From: Burkholderia sp. Ac-20365
GTDB lineage: Bacteria > Pseudomonadota > Gammaproteobacteria > Burkholderiales > Burkholderiaceae
Direction: 5' to 3'
DNA length: 64,000 bases
NCBI RefSeq assembly: GCF_017104715.1
Contig: NZ_JAAGPI010000022.1
Coordinates: 101,720-165,719 of the forward strand
The translations under genes were made by a program, and so were the position numbers. The notes beneath the pieces were generated by a model that was not told the DNA's origin, made no database searches, and was given only the letters and a program-made list of their open reading frames with translations. Position 1 is the stretch's first letter, and every line of letters begins with the position of its first letter. This document shows positions 26,412-35,882 of the stretch, in pieces.

Positions 26412-27704
26412 ATGTCTACCGCGGCAAATCTGCAGTCCATCCCGTCCTACCTTCACGCCGACGATCTCGGCCCCTGGGGCAACTATCTCCGTCAGGTCGA
26501 TCGCGTCGCGCCGTATCTCGGCTCGCTGTCGCGCTGGCTGGAAACGCTGAAGCGCCCGAAGCGGATTCTGATCGTCGATTGCCCGATCGAACTCGATAAC
26601 GGCACCGTTGCGCACTTCGAAGGCTATCGCGTGCAGCACAACGTGTCGCGCGGTCCGGGCAAGGGCGGCGTGCGTTATCACCAGGACGTGACGCTGTCGG
26701 AAGTGATGGCGCTGTCGGCGTGGATGTCGGTGAAGAACGCTGCTGTGAACGTGCCGTACGGCGGCGCGAAGGGCGGTATCCGCGTCGATCCGCGCACGCT
26801 GTCGCGTGGCGAACTGGAGCGCGTGACACGCCGCTACACCAGCGAAATCGGCATCATCATCGGACCGAACACCGACATTCCTGCGCCGGACGTGAACACG
26901 AACGAGCAGATCATGGCGTGGATGATGGACACGTACTCGATGAACCAGGGCCAAACGTCGACGGGCGTCGTGACGGGCAAGCCGATCACGCTCGGCGGTT
27001 CGCTCGGCCGTCGTGAAGCAACGGGCCGCGGCGTGTTCGTGGTCGGCTGCGAAGCGGCACGCCGCATCGGCATGGATATCGAAGGCGCGCGCGTTGCCGT
27101 GCAGGGCTTCGGCAATGTGGGCGGCATCGCGGCGCGTCTGTATCAGGAAGCGGGCGCAAAGATCGTCGCCGTGCAGGATCACACGGGCACGCTGTACAAG
27201 GAATCGGGTATCGACGCGGTCGCGCTGCTCGACCACGTGGCGAAGCATGGTGGCGTCGGCGGTTACGCGGAAGCCGACAAGATTGCGAGCGAAGACTTCT
27301 GGACGGTCGAAACGGACATCCTGATTCCCGCCGCGCTGGAAAACCAGATCACCGAAAAGAACGCGGGCAAGATTCGTACGAAGATCATCGTGGAAGGCGC
27401 AAACGGTCCGACCACGACGGCCGCCGACGACATCCTGAACGACCGCGGCATTCTCGTGATTCCCGACGTCGTTGCCAACGCAGGCGGCGTGACGGTGTCG
27501 TACTTCGAGTGGGTGCAGGACTTCTCGAGCTTCTTCTGGACGGAAGACGAGATCAACGAGCGCCTCGAACGCGTGATGCGCGAAGCGTTCGCAGCCGTGT
27601 GGCAGGTGGCGAGCGAGCACAAGGTGTCGGTGCGTACGGCAGCGTTTATCGTTGCTTGCAAACGCATCCTTGAAGCACGCGAATTGCGCGGCCTGTATCC
27701 CTGA
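26412..27704 (+). CDS. gdhA: glutamate dehydrogenase
   Basis: This enzyme interconverts glutamate and 2-oxoglutarate plus ammonia. The 430-residue protein has the catalytic Lys120 in PYGGAKGGIRVDP, the substrate segment RGPGKGGVRYH, and a Rossmann motif GFGNVGG near residue 230. It is of the shorter hexameric Glu/Leu/Phe/Val dehydrogenase type; the cofactor preference is not evident. The ATG at 26412 has GGAG upstream; an in-frame ATG at 26379 would add 11 residues. The neighbouring glutamate transporter operon suggests a role in using glutamate as carbon and nitrogen source. Confidence 0.95.
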   Translation: MSTAANLQSIPSYLHADDLGPWGNYLRQVDRVAPYLGSLSRWLETLKRPKRILIVDCPIELDNGTVAHFEGYRVQHNVSRGPGKGGVRYHQDVTLSEVMALSAWMSVKNAAVNVPYGGAKGGIRVDPRTLSRGELERVTRRYTSEIGIIIGPNTDIPAPDVNTNEQIMAWMMDTYSMNQGQTSTGVVTGKPITLGGSLGRREATGRGVFVVGCEAARRIGMDIEGARVAVQGFGNVGGIAARLYQEAGAKIVAVQDHTGTLYKESGIDAVALLDHVAKHGGVGGYAEADKIASEDFWTVETDILIPAALENQITEKNAGKIRTKIIVEGANGPTTTAADDILNDRGILVIPDVVANAGGVTVSYFEWVQDFSSFFWTEDEINERLERVMREAFAAVWQVASEHKVSVRTAAFIVACKRILEARELRGLYP

Positions 27705-27794
27705 TAGTCAGAACGCACGGCGCCCGGCCTTGAGGCGGGCGCTGCGCCATATCGCTTCACCAGCGCGAATCGACAGGTTCGCGGAGAATACCGG

Positions 27795-27826
27795 GCGGAC
27801 GGCATCTTCGGATGCCGTCCGCTTTT
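27795..27826 (+). terminator. intrinsic terminator after gdhA
   Basis: GCGGACGGCATC-TTCG-GATGCCGTCCGC is a perfect 12-bp stem followed by TTTT. The 330-base gap to gltI also holds the inverted repeat at 27963 and otherwise nothing recognised. Confidence 0.92.
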
Positions 27827-27962
27827 GTGCAGTTGAAGTCGGCCCCGACCGGCAAAAACGACGCATCCGATACCGTTTGCATCGGCCGGTAAAGGCGCTG
27901 TAAGCCAATACTGGCGCCGCGCCGCGCAAACTGCGTGCTTTACGCAACACTGCGCGACGAAC

Positions 27963-27977
27963 ATGGTTAACAACCAT
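27963..27977 (+). promoter_or_regulatory. ATGGTT-AAC-AACCAT inverted repeat upstream of gltI
   Basis: A perfect 6-bp inverted repeat with a 3-base spacer lies 57 bases before gltI. A TACACT box (28000-28005) follows downstream, so this could be an operator at the gltI promoter. The binding protein is unknown. Confidence 0.4.
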
Positions 27978-28034
27978 ACTTTCAGAATAATTACTGAGAT
28001 ACACTGGCGCCGGTTCTTGCCAAGGAGATCACAA

Positions 28035-28928
28035 ATGAAGGTTAAAAAAGCTGCGCTGCTTCTCGCGACACTGGGTTTGTTCACCGTTGGCGCGCATGCG
28101 CAGGACGCCGGCACGCTGAAGAAGATCAAGGACACGGGCGTCATTTCGCTGGGCCACCGCGAATCGTCGATTCCGTTCTCGTACTACGACGACAAGCAGA
28201 ACGTGGTCGGCTACTCGCAGGAATTCGCGCTGAAGGTCGTGGACGCAGTCAAGGCGAAGCTGAACATGCCTGACCTGAAGGTCAAGCTGACGCCTGTCAC
28301 GTCGCAAAACCGTATTCCGCTGGTTCAGAACGGCACCATCGATCTCGAATGCGGCTCGACCACGAACAACGCCGAGCGCCAGCAGCAGGTCGCCTTCTCG
28401 AACACGATCTTCGTGATCGGCACGCGCCTGATGACGAAGAAAGACTCCGGCATCAAGGACTGGGCGGACCTGAAGGGCAAGACCGTCGTGACGACGGCTG
28501 GCACGACGTCCGAGCGCCTGCTTCGCAAGATGAACCAGGACAAGAACATGGGCATGAACATCATCAGCGCGAAGGACCACGGCGAGTCGTTCCTGACGCT
28601 GTCGACGGGCCGCGCTGCCGCGTTCATGATGGACGACGCACTGCTCGCAGGCGAGCGCGCGAAGTCGAACACGCCGAACGATTTCGTGATCGTCGGTGCG
28701 CCGCAATCGCATGAAGCGTACGGCTGCATGCTGCGCAAGAACGATCCGGAATTCAAGAAGGTCGTCGACGATGCGATCGCCAAGGTCGAAACGTCGGGCG
28801 ACGCCGACAAGATCTACAAGAAGTGGTTCGAATCGCCGATTCCGCCGAAGGGTCTCAACCTGAACTTCCCGGAAAGCGACGATATCAAGGCGCTCTACAA
28901 GAGCCCGAACGACAAGGCAATCGACTAA
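28035..28928 (+). CDS. gltI: glutamate/aspartate ABC transporter substrate-binding protein
   Basis: The 297-residue periplasmic protein captures glutamate or aspartate for the GltJKL transporter. It has a cleavable signal peptide (MKVKKAALLLATLGLFTVGAHA, cut after AHA near residue 22) and the family motifs GVISLGHRESSIPFSYYD, NGTIDLECGSTTNNAERQ and GTTSERLL. The ATG follows AAGGAGATC. It is the first gene of gltIJKL; a hairpin after its stop probably raises its dose relative to the membrane genes. Confidence 0.95.
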   Translation: MKVKKAALLLATLGLFTVGAHAQDAGTLKKIKDTGVISLGHRESSIPFSYYDDKQNVVGYSQEFALKVVDAVKAKLNMPDLKVKLTPVTSQNRIPLVQNGTIDLECGSTTNNAERQQQVAFSNTIFVIGTRLMTKKDSGIKDWADLKGKTVVTTAGTTSERLLRKMNQDKNMGMNIISAKDHGESFLTLSTGRAAAFMMDDALLAGERAKSNTPNDFVIVGAPQSHEAYGCMLRKNDPEFKKVVDDAIAKVETSGDADKIYKKWFESPIPPKGLNLNFPESDDIKALYKSPNDKAID

Positions 28929-28970
28929 CCCTCGAACAACCGTTAGCTAAAAAGTCAACGTGTTGAACGG

Positions 28971-29005
28971 AACGGAAGCGGCAAACGCCACTTCCGTTTC
29001 TTTTT
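28971..29005 (+). terminator. intra-operon attenuator between gltI and gltJ
   Basis: AACGGAAG (28971-28978) pairs with CTTCCGTT (28991-28998), with CGGC/GCC bases inside the loop, and is followed by TCTTTTTG. Partial termination here would give more GltI than permease, a common design for binding-protein genes. Confidence 0.65.
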
Positions 29006-29020
29006 GTTGGAGTCTTCGTC

Positions 29021-29761
29021 ATGTCATACCACTGGAACTGGGGCATTCTGCTGAGTCCGGTTTCCACCGGCGAGCCGACCACCTATCTTGGCTGGCTGCT
29101 GTCCGGTCTTTGGGTGACGGTCACCGTTTCGCTGTGCGCGTGGGTGATCGCGCTGATTGTCGGGTCGTTTTTCGGCGTGCTGCGCACGGTGCCGAACAAG
29201 ACGCTCTCCGCGATCGGCACCCTCTATGTCGCCATTTTCCGTAACATTCCGCTGATCGTTCAGTTCTTCGTCTGGTATCTGGTGATACCGGAACTGCTGC
29301 CCGCATCGATCGGTAACTGGTTCAAGCAGTTGCCGCCAAGTGCGCAGTTCTTTTCATCGTCGATCATCTGTCTGGGGCTCTTCACGGCCGCACGCGTGTG
29401 CGAGCAGGTGCGCTCGGGCATCAACGCGCTGCCGCGCGGACAGCGTGGCGCGGGTCTCGCGCTCGGCTTCACGCAATGGCAGACGTATCGCTACGTGCTC
29501 TTGCCCGTCGCGTACCGCATCATCGTGCCGCCGCTCACGTCCGAATTCCTGAATATCTTCAAGAACTCGGCGGTCGCATCGACCATCGGTCTGCTCGACC
29601 TGTCCGCGCAGGCGCGCCAGCTGGTCGACTACACGGCGCAGACGTATGAATCGTTCATCGCCGTCACGGTCGCGTATCTGCTCATCAACCTGATCGTGAT
29701 GACGCTGATGCGCATCGTCGAAGCGAAGACCAGGTTGCCTGGCTATATCGGAGGCAAGTGA
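29021..29761 (+). CDS. gltJ: glutamate/aspartate ABC transporter permease GltJ
   Basis: A 246-residue inner-membrane permease of the polar amino acid (His/Glu/Gln) family. Several hydrophobic helices are visible, and the cytoplasmic EAA loop appears as INALPRGQRGAGLALGFTQ near residues 133-152. The N-terminus MSYHWNWGILLSP is typical of GltJ. The ribosome site is TTGGAGTC. Its TGA overlaps the start of gltK by one base, showing translational coupling. Confidence 0.94.
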   Translation: MSYHWNWGILLSPVSTGEPTTYLGWLLSGLWVTVTVSLCAWVIALIVGSFFGVLRTVPNKTLSAIGTLYVAIFRNIPLIVQFFVWYLVIPELLPASIGNWFKQLPPSAQFFSSSIICLGLFTAARVCEQVRSGINALPRGQRGAGLALGFTQWQTYRYVLLPVAYRIIVPPLTSEFLNIFKNSAVASTIGLLDLSAQARQLVDYTAQTYESFIAVTVAYLLINLIVMTLMRIVEAKTRLPGYIGGK

Positions 29762-30438
29762 TGCATCATTTCGACTGGAGCGGTATTCCGGGCGCACTGC
29801 CTACACTCTGGACGGGTGCCATCGTCACGCTCAAGATCACGATTCTCGCGATCGTGATCGGCATCGTGTGGGGCACCGTGCTCGCGCTGTTGCGGCTGTC
29901 GGGTGTCAAGCCGCTGGAATGGTTCGCCAAGCTGTACGTGACGCTTTTCCGCTCGATCCCGCTGGTGATGGTTCTGCTGTGGTTCTTCCTGATCGTGCCG
30001 CAGGTGCTGCAGAACGTACTGGGTCTTTCCGCCGACATCGACATTCGCCTCGCTTCGGCGATGGTCGCGTTCTCGCTGTTCGAGGCCGCGTACTACTCGG
30101 AAATCATCCGCGCAGGTATTCAGGCCGTGCCGCGCGGGCAGGTGAACGCGTCGTTCGCGCTCGGCATGAACTACGCGCAGGCGATGCGTCTCGTCGTGCT
30201 GCCGCAGGCGTTCCGCGCGATGGTGCCGCTGCTGCTCACGCAGGCCATCGTGCTGTTTCAGGATACGTCGCTCGTCTACGTGATCAGCCTCGCCGACTTC
30301 TTCCGCACGGCCACGAATATTGGCGACCGTGACGGCACGAACGTCGAGATGGTACTGTTCGCCGGTGCGTGTTACTTCGTGATCTGCGTGGTCGCGTCGA
30401 GCCTCGTCAAAAGTCTTCAGAAAAAGGTCGCAAGATGA
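29761..30438 (+). CDS. gltK: glutamate/aspartate ABC transporter permease GltK
   Basis: The second permease subunit (225 residues), starting MHHFDWSGIPGALPTLWTGA, with the EAA-type loop IQAVPRGQVNASFALGMNY in its second half and the conserved DTSLVYVISLADFF near the end. It overlaps gltJ by one base (TGATG) and gltL by four (ATGA), so the three are translated as a unit. An in-frame GTG one codon earlier is an alternative start. Confidence 0.94.
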   Translation: MHHFDWSGIPGALPTLWTGAIVTLKITILAIVIGIVWGTVLALLRLSGVKPLEWFAKLYVTLFRSIPLVMVLLWFFLIVPQVLQNVLGLSADIDIRLASAMVAFSLFEAAYYSEIIRAGIQAVPRGQVNASFALGMNYAQAMRLVVLPQAFRAMVPLLLTQAIVLFQDTSLVYVISLADFFRTATNIGDRDGTNVEMVLFAGACYFVICVVASSLVKSLQKKVAR

Positions 30439-31160
30439 TCTCTATCAAGAATGTGTCGAAGTGGTACGGCGAGTTTCAGGTACTCACCGACTGCACGACG
30501 GAAGTGAAAAAGGGCGAAGTGGTCGTCGTGTGCGGCCCGTCGGGTTCGGGCAAGTCGACGCTCATCAAGACGGTGAACGGTCTCGAGCCGTTCCAGAAGG
30601 GCGATATCGTCATCAACGGCCAGTCGCTTACCGACAAGAAAACGAATCTGTCGAAGCTGCGCTCGAAGGTCGGCATGGTGTTCCAGCACTTCGAATTGTT
30701 CCCGCATCTGTCGATTACCGAAAACCTGACGCTCGCGCAGATCAAGGTGCTCGGCCGCTCGAAGGATGAAGCGACCGCGAAGGGCCTGAAGCTGCTCGAT
30801 CGCGTAGGCTTGCGCGCGCACGCTGACAAGTATCCGGGGCAACTGTCGGGTGGTCAGCAACAGCGTGTGGCGATTGCGCGCGCGCTGTCGATGGATCCGA
30901 TCGCGATGCTGTTCGACGAACCGACTTCGGCGCTCGATCCGGAAATGATCAATGAAGTGCTCGACGTGATGGTCGAACTGGCGCAGGAAGGCATGACCAT
31001 GATGTGCGTGACGCACGAAATGGGCTTTGCGAAGAAGGTCGCGCATCGCGTGATCTTCATGGACAAGGGCTTGATCGTCGAAGACGACCGCAAGGAAGAC
31101 TTTTTCGCCAATCCGAAATCGGATCGTGCGAAGGACTTTCTCGCGAAAATCCTGCATTGA
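30435..31160 (+). CDS. gltL: glutamate/aspartate ABC transporter ATP-binding protein GltL
   Basis: The 241-residue ATPase powers the GltJK permease. It carries Walker A GPSGSGKST, the Q-loop in VFQHFELFPHL, the ABC signature LSGGQQQR, Walker B in AMLFDEPTSALDPE, and the switch His in VTHEMGFA. These are all family-typical. The start overlaps the gltK stop. A strong terminator follows 21 bases after the stop codon. Confidence 0.96.
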   Translation: MISIKNVSKWYGEFQVLTDCTTEVKKGEVVVVCGPSGSGKSTLIKTVNGLEPFQKGDIVINGQSLTDKKTNLSKLRSKVGMVFQHFELFPHLSITENLTLAQIKVLGRSKDEATAKGLKLLDRVGLRAHADKYPGQLSGGQQQRVAIARALSMDPIAMLFDEPTSALDPEMINEVLDVMVELAQEGMTMMCVTHEMGFAKKVAHRVIFMDKGLIVEDDRKEDFFANPKSDRAKDFLAKILH

Positions 31161-31181
31161 AATCGATGCAATGAGTTCAGG

Positions 31182-31210
31182 AAAGCCGCTTCTTCGGAAG
31201 CGGCTTTTTT
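31182..31210 (+). terminator. intrinsic terminator after gltL
   Basis: AAAGCCGCTTC-TTCG-GAAGCGGCTTT is an 11-bp perfect stem with a UUCG-type loop and a T-run. It closes the gltIJKL operon. Confidence 0.92.
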
Positions 31211-31414
31211 ATTTGCGTGTTGACTTTCGTGAAGGTGATTTAAGAATTTTCAACGTTTGGCGACAAATCTTAGGAATGTTATCTATTTGTTGATCGGTTA
31301 ATCGGAATCTTCTCATGGGACTTGTCCAGGCACGCGCCTATGCTATGCCGGCGAAATGCGATGAGGCGAGCGAGGTGCGGGTCGTCATCCGTTCCGATCG
31401 AAAAGAGACAGGCC

Positions 31415-31918
31415 ATGAAAGTCTTTTTGTTGAGCGACCTTGTCGTTCACGAGCTGGTATCGATGCAGCTGGAAGGTCAATGGCTGACGGCTGAGCAGTT
31501 CTCGGAGTCAGCAACTTTGTGGGCTTCGCGTCACGGATATAAAGATAAGTTATCCAGACCGTTTCTCGCGGTACTGCGGCGTGAAGCGGTTCAGATAGCG
31601 CAAGGTCTTACGGGAGATGTGGAGTCCGGAGGAGGGCAGGGTTCGCCGCTGAAGCGACTTTTGCTGGATATCCCCGCCGTCAATTACGCAGACCCTGTTA
31701 GCGCGCGAGCGCTGGCCGCGAGTCTGGAGGTGTGCCGCGCGAAGCTGTGCGATCGTTGTTCGCGATGTGCCGACGGTTGCGGCGCGGCCGGGTCGCATGA
31801 AACCGGGTGGCGTTGCCACCCGGTGTTGCGGACGCTTCTTTGCGGTGAAGCCGCTGCGTCGCGCGGCATGTGCGACGACGGGCACCATGCCGCGATCGCT
31901 TGTGCGCGCGACGAGTGA
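31415..31918 (+). CDS. hypothetical protein
   Basis: I do not recognise this 167-residue protein. The first 110 or so residues (starting MKVFLLSDLVVHELVSMQLEG) look like a folded, mostly helical cytoplasmic domain with ordinary codon use. The last 60 are Cys-, Ala- and Gly-rich (CRAKLCDRCSRC), and part is encoded by a perfect GC hairpin, so the true protein may end earlier or a frameshift may lie near 31740. The preceding sequence ACAGGCC is a weak ribosome site. An in-frame ATG at 31322 is less likely. It stands alone between gltL and the convergent amidotransferase gene. Confidence 0.45.
   Translation: MKVFLLSDLVVHELVSMQLEGQWLTAEQFSESATLWASRHGYKDKLSRPFLAVLRREAVQIAQGLTGDVESGGGQGSPLKRLLLDIPAVNYADPVSARALAASLEVCRAKLCDRCSRCADGCGAAGSHETGWRCHPVLRTLLCGEAAASRGMCDDGHHAAIACARDE
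31802..31824. repeat. perfect GC hairpin inside or after the hypothetical gene
   Basis: ACCGGGTGGC-GTT-GCCACCCGGT is a 10-bp perfect stem with a 3-base loop. There is no adjacent T-run. Its position about 100 bases before the end of the open frame raises the possibility that the real 3' end is here. Confidence 0.5.
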
Positions 31919-31928
31919 CCTTTCCCGA

Positions 31929-32834
31929 TCAGGATTCGTACGCCGCGGTGTCGTCGGATTCGAGGTCGAGAACGGTGGCGGCGGGCAACATGCTTGCCGA
32001 CGCGCTCGGATCGCAGGACGGATTGCGCGCTTTTTCCAGTACGGCCGGCGGTACGGGCACGTTGGCGCGCGCGATGACTTCGCCATGCTGGAACATCAGC
32101 AGATCGCCCGGCTCGAATGCCGTCCAGACCTCGTTGTCGGTGAGCGGCTGCGTGGCGATCACGGCAACGCGGTCTTCAGGCGTCGTGTATTTGGCAAAGT
32201 CGATCGACACGTCCGCGTCGACCAGATGCGCGGTCGAGAACGGCCAGCTGCGCACCAGATAATGCAGGTGTGTCGAGCAGTGCGCGAACAGCGCCTGGCC
32301 ATTCGACATCAGGAAATTGAACACGCCGAACTGGGTGATCTCGCGCGTCAGGGTTTCGAGCGCGGCGAACAGTTCGTCCAGCGGCGGCTGCGAGCCCGGA
32401 AACGCCTTGCGCAAACCTTGCAGCACCGCGCAGAACGCCAGCTCGCTATCGGTGCTGCCGACGGGCTGATACACGCCCGACAACACCGGACTGTAATTCT
32501 GCAGATCGCCGTTGTGCGCGAAGATCCAATGGCGTCCCCACAATTCGCGCATGAACGGATGGCAGTTCTCGAGCACGATGTGCCCCTGCGTCGCCTTGCG
32601 GATATGCGCGATAGTGTTCTTCGACTTGATCGGATAGCGCTTGACCATGTCGGCGATCGGCGAGGTGGCCGACGACTGATGGTCGATGAACAGGCGACAG
32701 GCCTTGTCTTCGAAGAAGGCGATGCCCCAGCCGTCGGAGTGGTGGTCGGTGACGCCGCCGCGCGCCGCGAAGCCGGTGAACGAGAACGTGACGTCCGTCG
32801 GCGCGGCGCAATTCATTCCGAGTAGTTGGCACAT
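31929..32834 (-). CDS. yafJ: class II glutamine amidotransferase, YafJ type
   Basis: A 301-residue glutamine amidotransferase of the GAT-II (Ntn hydrolase) fold. The nucleophile Cys2 is exposed after Met removal (MCQLLGMN), and further family marks are DGWGIAFFED, HIRKATQGH and FAHNGDLQNY. The substrate that receives the ammonia is unknown for this family. It ends 10 bases from the hypothetical gene on the other strand and starts 192 bases from divergent pyrC. The C-terminus has an acidic Ser/Asp-rich tail. Confidence 0.9.
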   Translation of the reverse strand: MCQLLGMNCAAPTDVTFSFTGFAARGGVTDHHSDGWGIAFFEDKACRLFIDHQSSATSPIADMVKRYPIKSKNTIAHIRKATQGHIVLENCHPFMRELWGRHWIFAHNGDLQNYSPVLSGVYQPVGSTDSELAFCAVLQGLRKAFPGSQPPLDELFAALETLTREITQFGVFNFLMSNGQALFAHCSTHLHYLVRSWPFSTAHLVDADVSIDFAKYTTPEDRVAVIATQPLTDNEVWTAFEPGDLLMFQHGEVIARANVPVPPAVLEKARNPSCDPSASASMLPAATVLDLESDDTAAYES

Positions 32835-33026
32835 GATGCGGAAGACAAGCCTTTCTAACGGGGTATGAGCCCACGTGGGCCGACCCGTTACAATGATGAT
32901 TTTCCAAGCATATCACCGAGCCAGAAACGGCAAAAAGCAAAATTGACGGGTGTTTTGGCTGCTTTTGTGGATTAGCCTCGTCAGTTATGCAGTCTGCCGT
33001 GCGCTCGACGCACGTGAGTCCCCGCC

Positions 33027-34091
33027 ATGACCGCCTCTACCGCTGCTTCCGTCGATACCCTCACGCTCGCCCGTCCCGATGACTGGCACCTGCACGTCCG
33101 CGACGGCGCGATGCTCGCCGCCGTCCTGCCGCACACCGCGCGCCAGTTCGGCCGCGCGATCATCATGCCGAACCTGAAGCCGCCCGTCACGACGACGGAG
33201 ATGGCGCGCGCGTATCGCGAGCGCATCATTGCGGCGATTCCGGCCGGCATGAAGTTCGAGCCGCTGATGACGCTGTATCTGACCGACAACACGCCGCCCG
33301 AAGAGATTCGCCGTGCGCGCGAAAGTGGCTTCGTGCATGGTGTGAAGCTGTATCCGGCAGGCGCGACGACGAATTCGGATGCGGGCGTCACCGACATCCG
33401 CAAGTGCGCGAAAACGCTCGAAATGATGCAGGAAACGGGCATGCCGCTGCTGATTCACGGCGAAGTGACTGACTCGTCGATCGATCTGTTCGACCGCGAG
33501 AAGGTCTTCATCGACCGCGTGATGACGCCGCTGCGCCGCGATTTCCCGGGGCTGAAGGTGGTGTTCGAGCACATCACGACCAAGGATGCGGCTGAGTATG
33601 TGCGCGACGCGGGCGCGCCGCCCGAACTGCTTGGCGCAACGATTACCGCGCATCACCTGCTGTACAACCGTAACGCGATTTTCCAGGGCGGCATTCGTCC
33701 GCATTACTACTGTCTGCCGGTGCTGAAGCGCGAAACGCATCGCGTGGCGCTGGTCGAGGCGGCGACGTCGGGCAATCCGCGGTTCTTCCTCGGCACCGAC
33801 AGCGCGCCGCATCCGAAGGGCTTGAAGGAGCACGCGTGCGGCTGCGCGGGCTGCTACACGGCGCTGCATGCGCTCGAACTGTACGCGGAAGCGTTCGACA
33901 ACGCGGGCGCACTCGACAAGCTGGAAGGTTTTGCGAGCTTCCATGGCGCGGACTTCTACCGCCTGCCGCGCAGCGAAGAGAAAGTGACGCTGCGCCGCGA
34001 AGAGTGGACGCTGCCGGCCGAAGTCGCGGTGGGCGATACGCCTGTCGTGCCGCTGCGCGGCGGCGAGCCGATCGGCTGGAAGCTCGTTTGA
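33027..34091 (+). CDS. pyrC: dihydroorotase
   Basis: PyrC closes carbamoyl-aspartate to dihydroorotate in pyrimidine synthesis. The 354-residue enzyme is of the short (type II, E. coli-like) class: the metal site HLHVRDG near residue 20, the carboxylated Lys in GVKLYPAGATTNSDAG, LIHGEV, and GTDSAPHPKGLKE with the catalytic Asp. A DUF3025 gene follows 4 bases after the stop and is probably cotranscribed. The start ATG gives an N-terminus slightly longer than in E. coli. Confidence 0.95.
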   Translation: MTASTAASVDTLTLARPDDWHLHVRDGAMLAAVLPHTARQFGRAIIMPNLKPPVTTTEMARAYRERIIAAIPAGMKFEPLMTLYLTDNTPPEEIRRARESGFVHGVKLYPAGATTNSDAGVTDIRKCAKTLEMMQETGMPLLIHGEVTDSSIDLFDREKVFIDRVMTPLRRDFPGLKVVFEHITTKDAAEYVRDAGAPPELLGATITAHHLLYNRNAIFQGGIRPHYYCLPVLKRETHRVALVEAATSGNPRFFLGTDSAPHPKGLKEHACGCAGCYTALHALELYAEAFDNAGALDKLEGFASFHGADFYRLPRSEEKVTLRREEWTLPAEVAVGDTPVVPLRGGEPIGWKLV

Positions 34092-34958
34092 GCGGATGTC
34101 GCACGGCGTGGATTCGCCCGGCGGCGCGCTGAAACGCGCGGCGCCGGGTTTTGCGGATATCGACTGGTCGAGACCGTGGTTCGCGCAGGTCGCGGGACGC
34201 GGCGTGCGCTGGCAGCAGGCCGCGCTGCGTAGCGCGGCGGATCAGCTGATCGAGATGAACGCGGACGCTTCGTCCGCATCGATTTCGACGGGGCGCGGGC
34301 ATCTGCTTGCATTCATCCCGCAAGACGGGTTGCCGCCCGGCACTGCATACGAGGCGCATATCGCGGCGACTGGCTGCGTGCCGACGCGTCACAATCTGCA
34401 TGACTTCTTCAATGCGTTGTCGTGGTTTCAGTTTCCGCATATCAAGGCGGCGCTGAGCGCGCGCGGGTCCGCGGCTGTCGATGCGCTGGGCATCGGTCCG
34501 ACGCGCGGCGGCACGCGCGACGCGCTAACCGTGTTCGATGAAAATGCCGTGCTGTTCGCCTGCTCGGACGAGACGCTCGCCACCGCGTTGCGTTCGTTCG
34601 ACTGGAAAACGCTTTTTGTCGACGAGCGCGCGGCTTGGGACGAGCGCTGCGAAGCGCGCTGTTTCGGCCACGCGCTGCTCGAAAAGCTCGTCACGCCCTA
34701 TAAGGCATGCACGGCGCATGCGTGGATCGTCGACGTGCCGTCGTCCTATTTCTCATGGCCGCGCGCTGCCCGCGATGCGTTTCTCGACGAAACGGTCGCT
34801 CGCACGCTGCTCGACAGCGCCGAATTCAGCAGCCGGATGTTCGCGCCGCTGCCCGTGCTGGGCATTCCCGGCTGGTGGACAGAGAACGAAGCCCCGTCTT
34901 TCTACGACGATGCGACCGTGTTTCGCAGCGGCCGGCGGTCGCACGCAACGCCCGGTGT

Positions 34959-34964
34959 TAAAAT
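34959..34964 (+). promoter_or_regulatory. probable -10 box for rnpB
   Basis: TAAAAT lies about 9-15 bases before the start of the RNase P RNA, inside the DUF3025 coding sequence. The -35 region is GC-rich and not clear. Confidence 0.45.
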
Positions 34965-34972
34965 CGCGGCCA

Positions 34973-35388
<416 letters not shown>

Positions 35389-35399
35389 CTTAAATGACA

Positions 35400-35436
35400 A
35401 ATGCCGGCGTCCGTTGGGACGCCGGCATTTTCTTTT
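35400..35436. terminator. intrinsic terminator after rnpB
   Basis: AATGCCGGCGTCC pairs with GGACGCCGGCATT (35417-35429) around GTTG, followed by TTCTTTTTC. It separates rnpB from the convergent osmC-like gene and could serve both. Confidence 0.92.
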
Positions 35437-35459
35437 TCTGCTTCGCGTTCGTTTCGGGC

Positions 35460-35882
35460 TTAGGCCGCGACGATTTCGAACGAATGCGTGAGTTCGGCCG
35501 TCTTCGCGATCATGATCGACGCCGAGCAATATTTGTCGTGCGACAGATTGATCGCGCGTTCCACCGTCGACGGATTCAGGTTCTTGCCCGTCACCGTGAA
35601 GTGGAAATGGACCTTGGTGAACACCTTCGGGTCTTCGCTCGCGCGCTCGGCCTTCAGCGTCACCGAGCAACCGCTGATTTCCTGGCGGCTCTTCTTCAGG
35701 ATCATCACGACGTCGTACGCGGTGCAGCCGCCCGTGCCGAGCAGCACCATTTCCATCGGGCGCGGCGCCAGATTGCGTCCGCCGCCTTCAGGCGCGCCAT
35801 CCATCGCGACGAGGTGGCCGCTGCCCGTTTCGGCGGCGAACGCCATGCCATCCTGACCCATCCAGCTGACTTTGCATTCCAT
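35460..35882 (-). CDS. OsmC family protein (YhfA-like)
   Basis: A 140-residue OsmC/Ohr superfamily protein; members reduce organic hydroperoxides with a Cys pair. Both cysteines are present: one in GTGGCTAYDVVMILKK and one in SHDKYCSASIMI. The N-terminus MECKVSWMGQDGMAFAAETG matches the YhfA subgroup, whose physiological role is not settled. It converges on rnpB and its promoter side opens into a 606-base intergenic region. Confidence 0.9.
   Translation of the reverse strand: MECKVSWMGQDGMAFAAETGSGHLVAMDGAPEGGGRNLAPRPMEMVLLGTGGCTAYDVVMILKKSRQEISGCSVTLKAERASEDPKVFTKVHFHFTVTGKNLNPSTVERAINLSHDKYCSASIMIAKTAELTHSFEIVAA

Noticed and set aside
31767..32825. A 352-codon plus-strand open frame
   Set aside because: It is antisense to the YafJ-type amidotransferase, which has its catalytic Cys2 and family motifs. 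No ribosome site or domain is seen.
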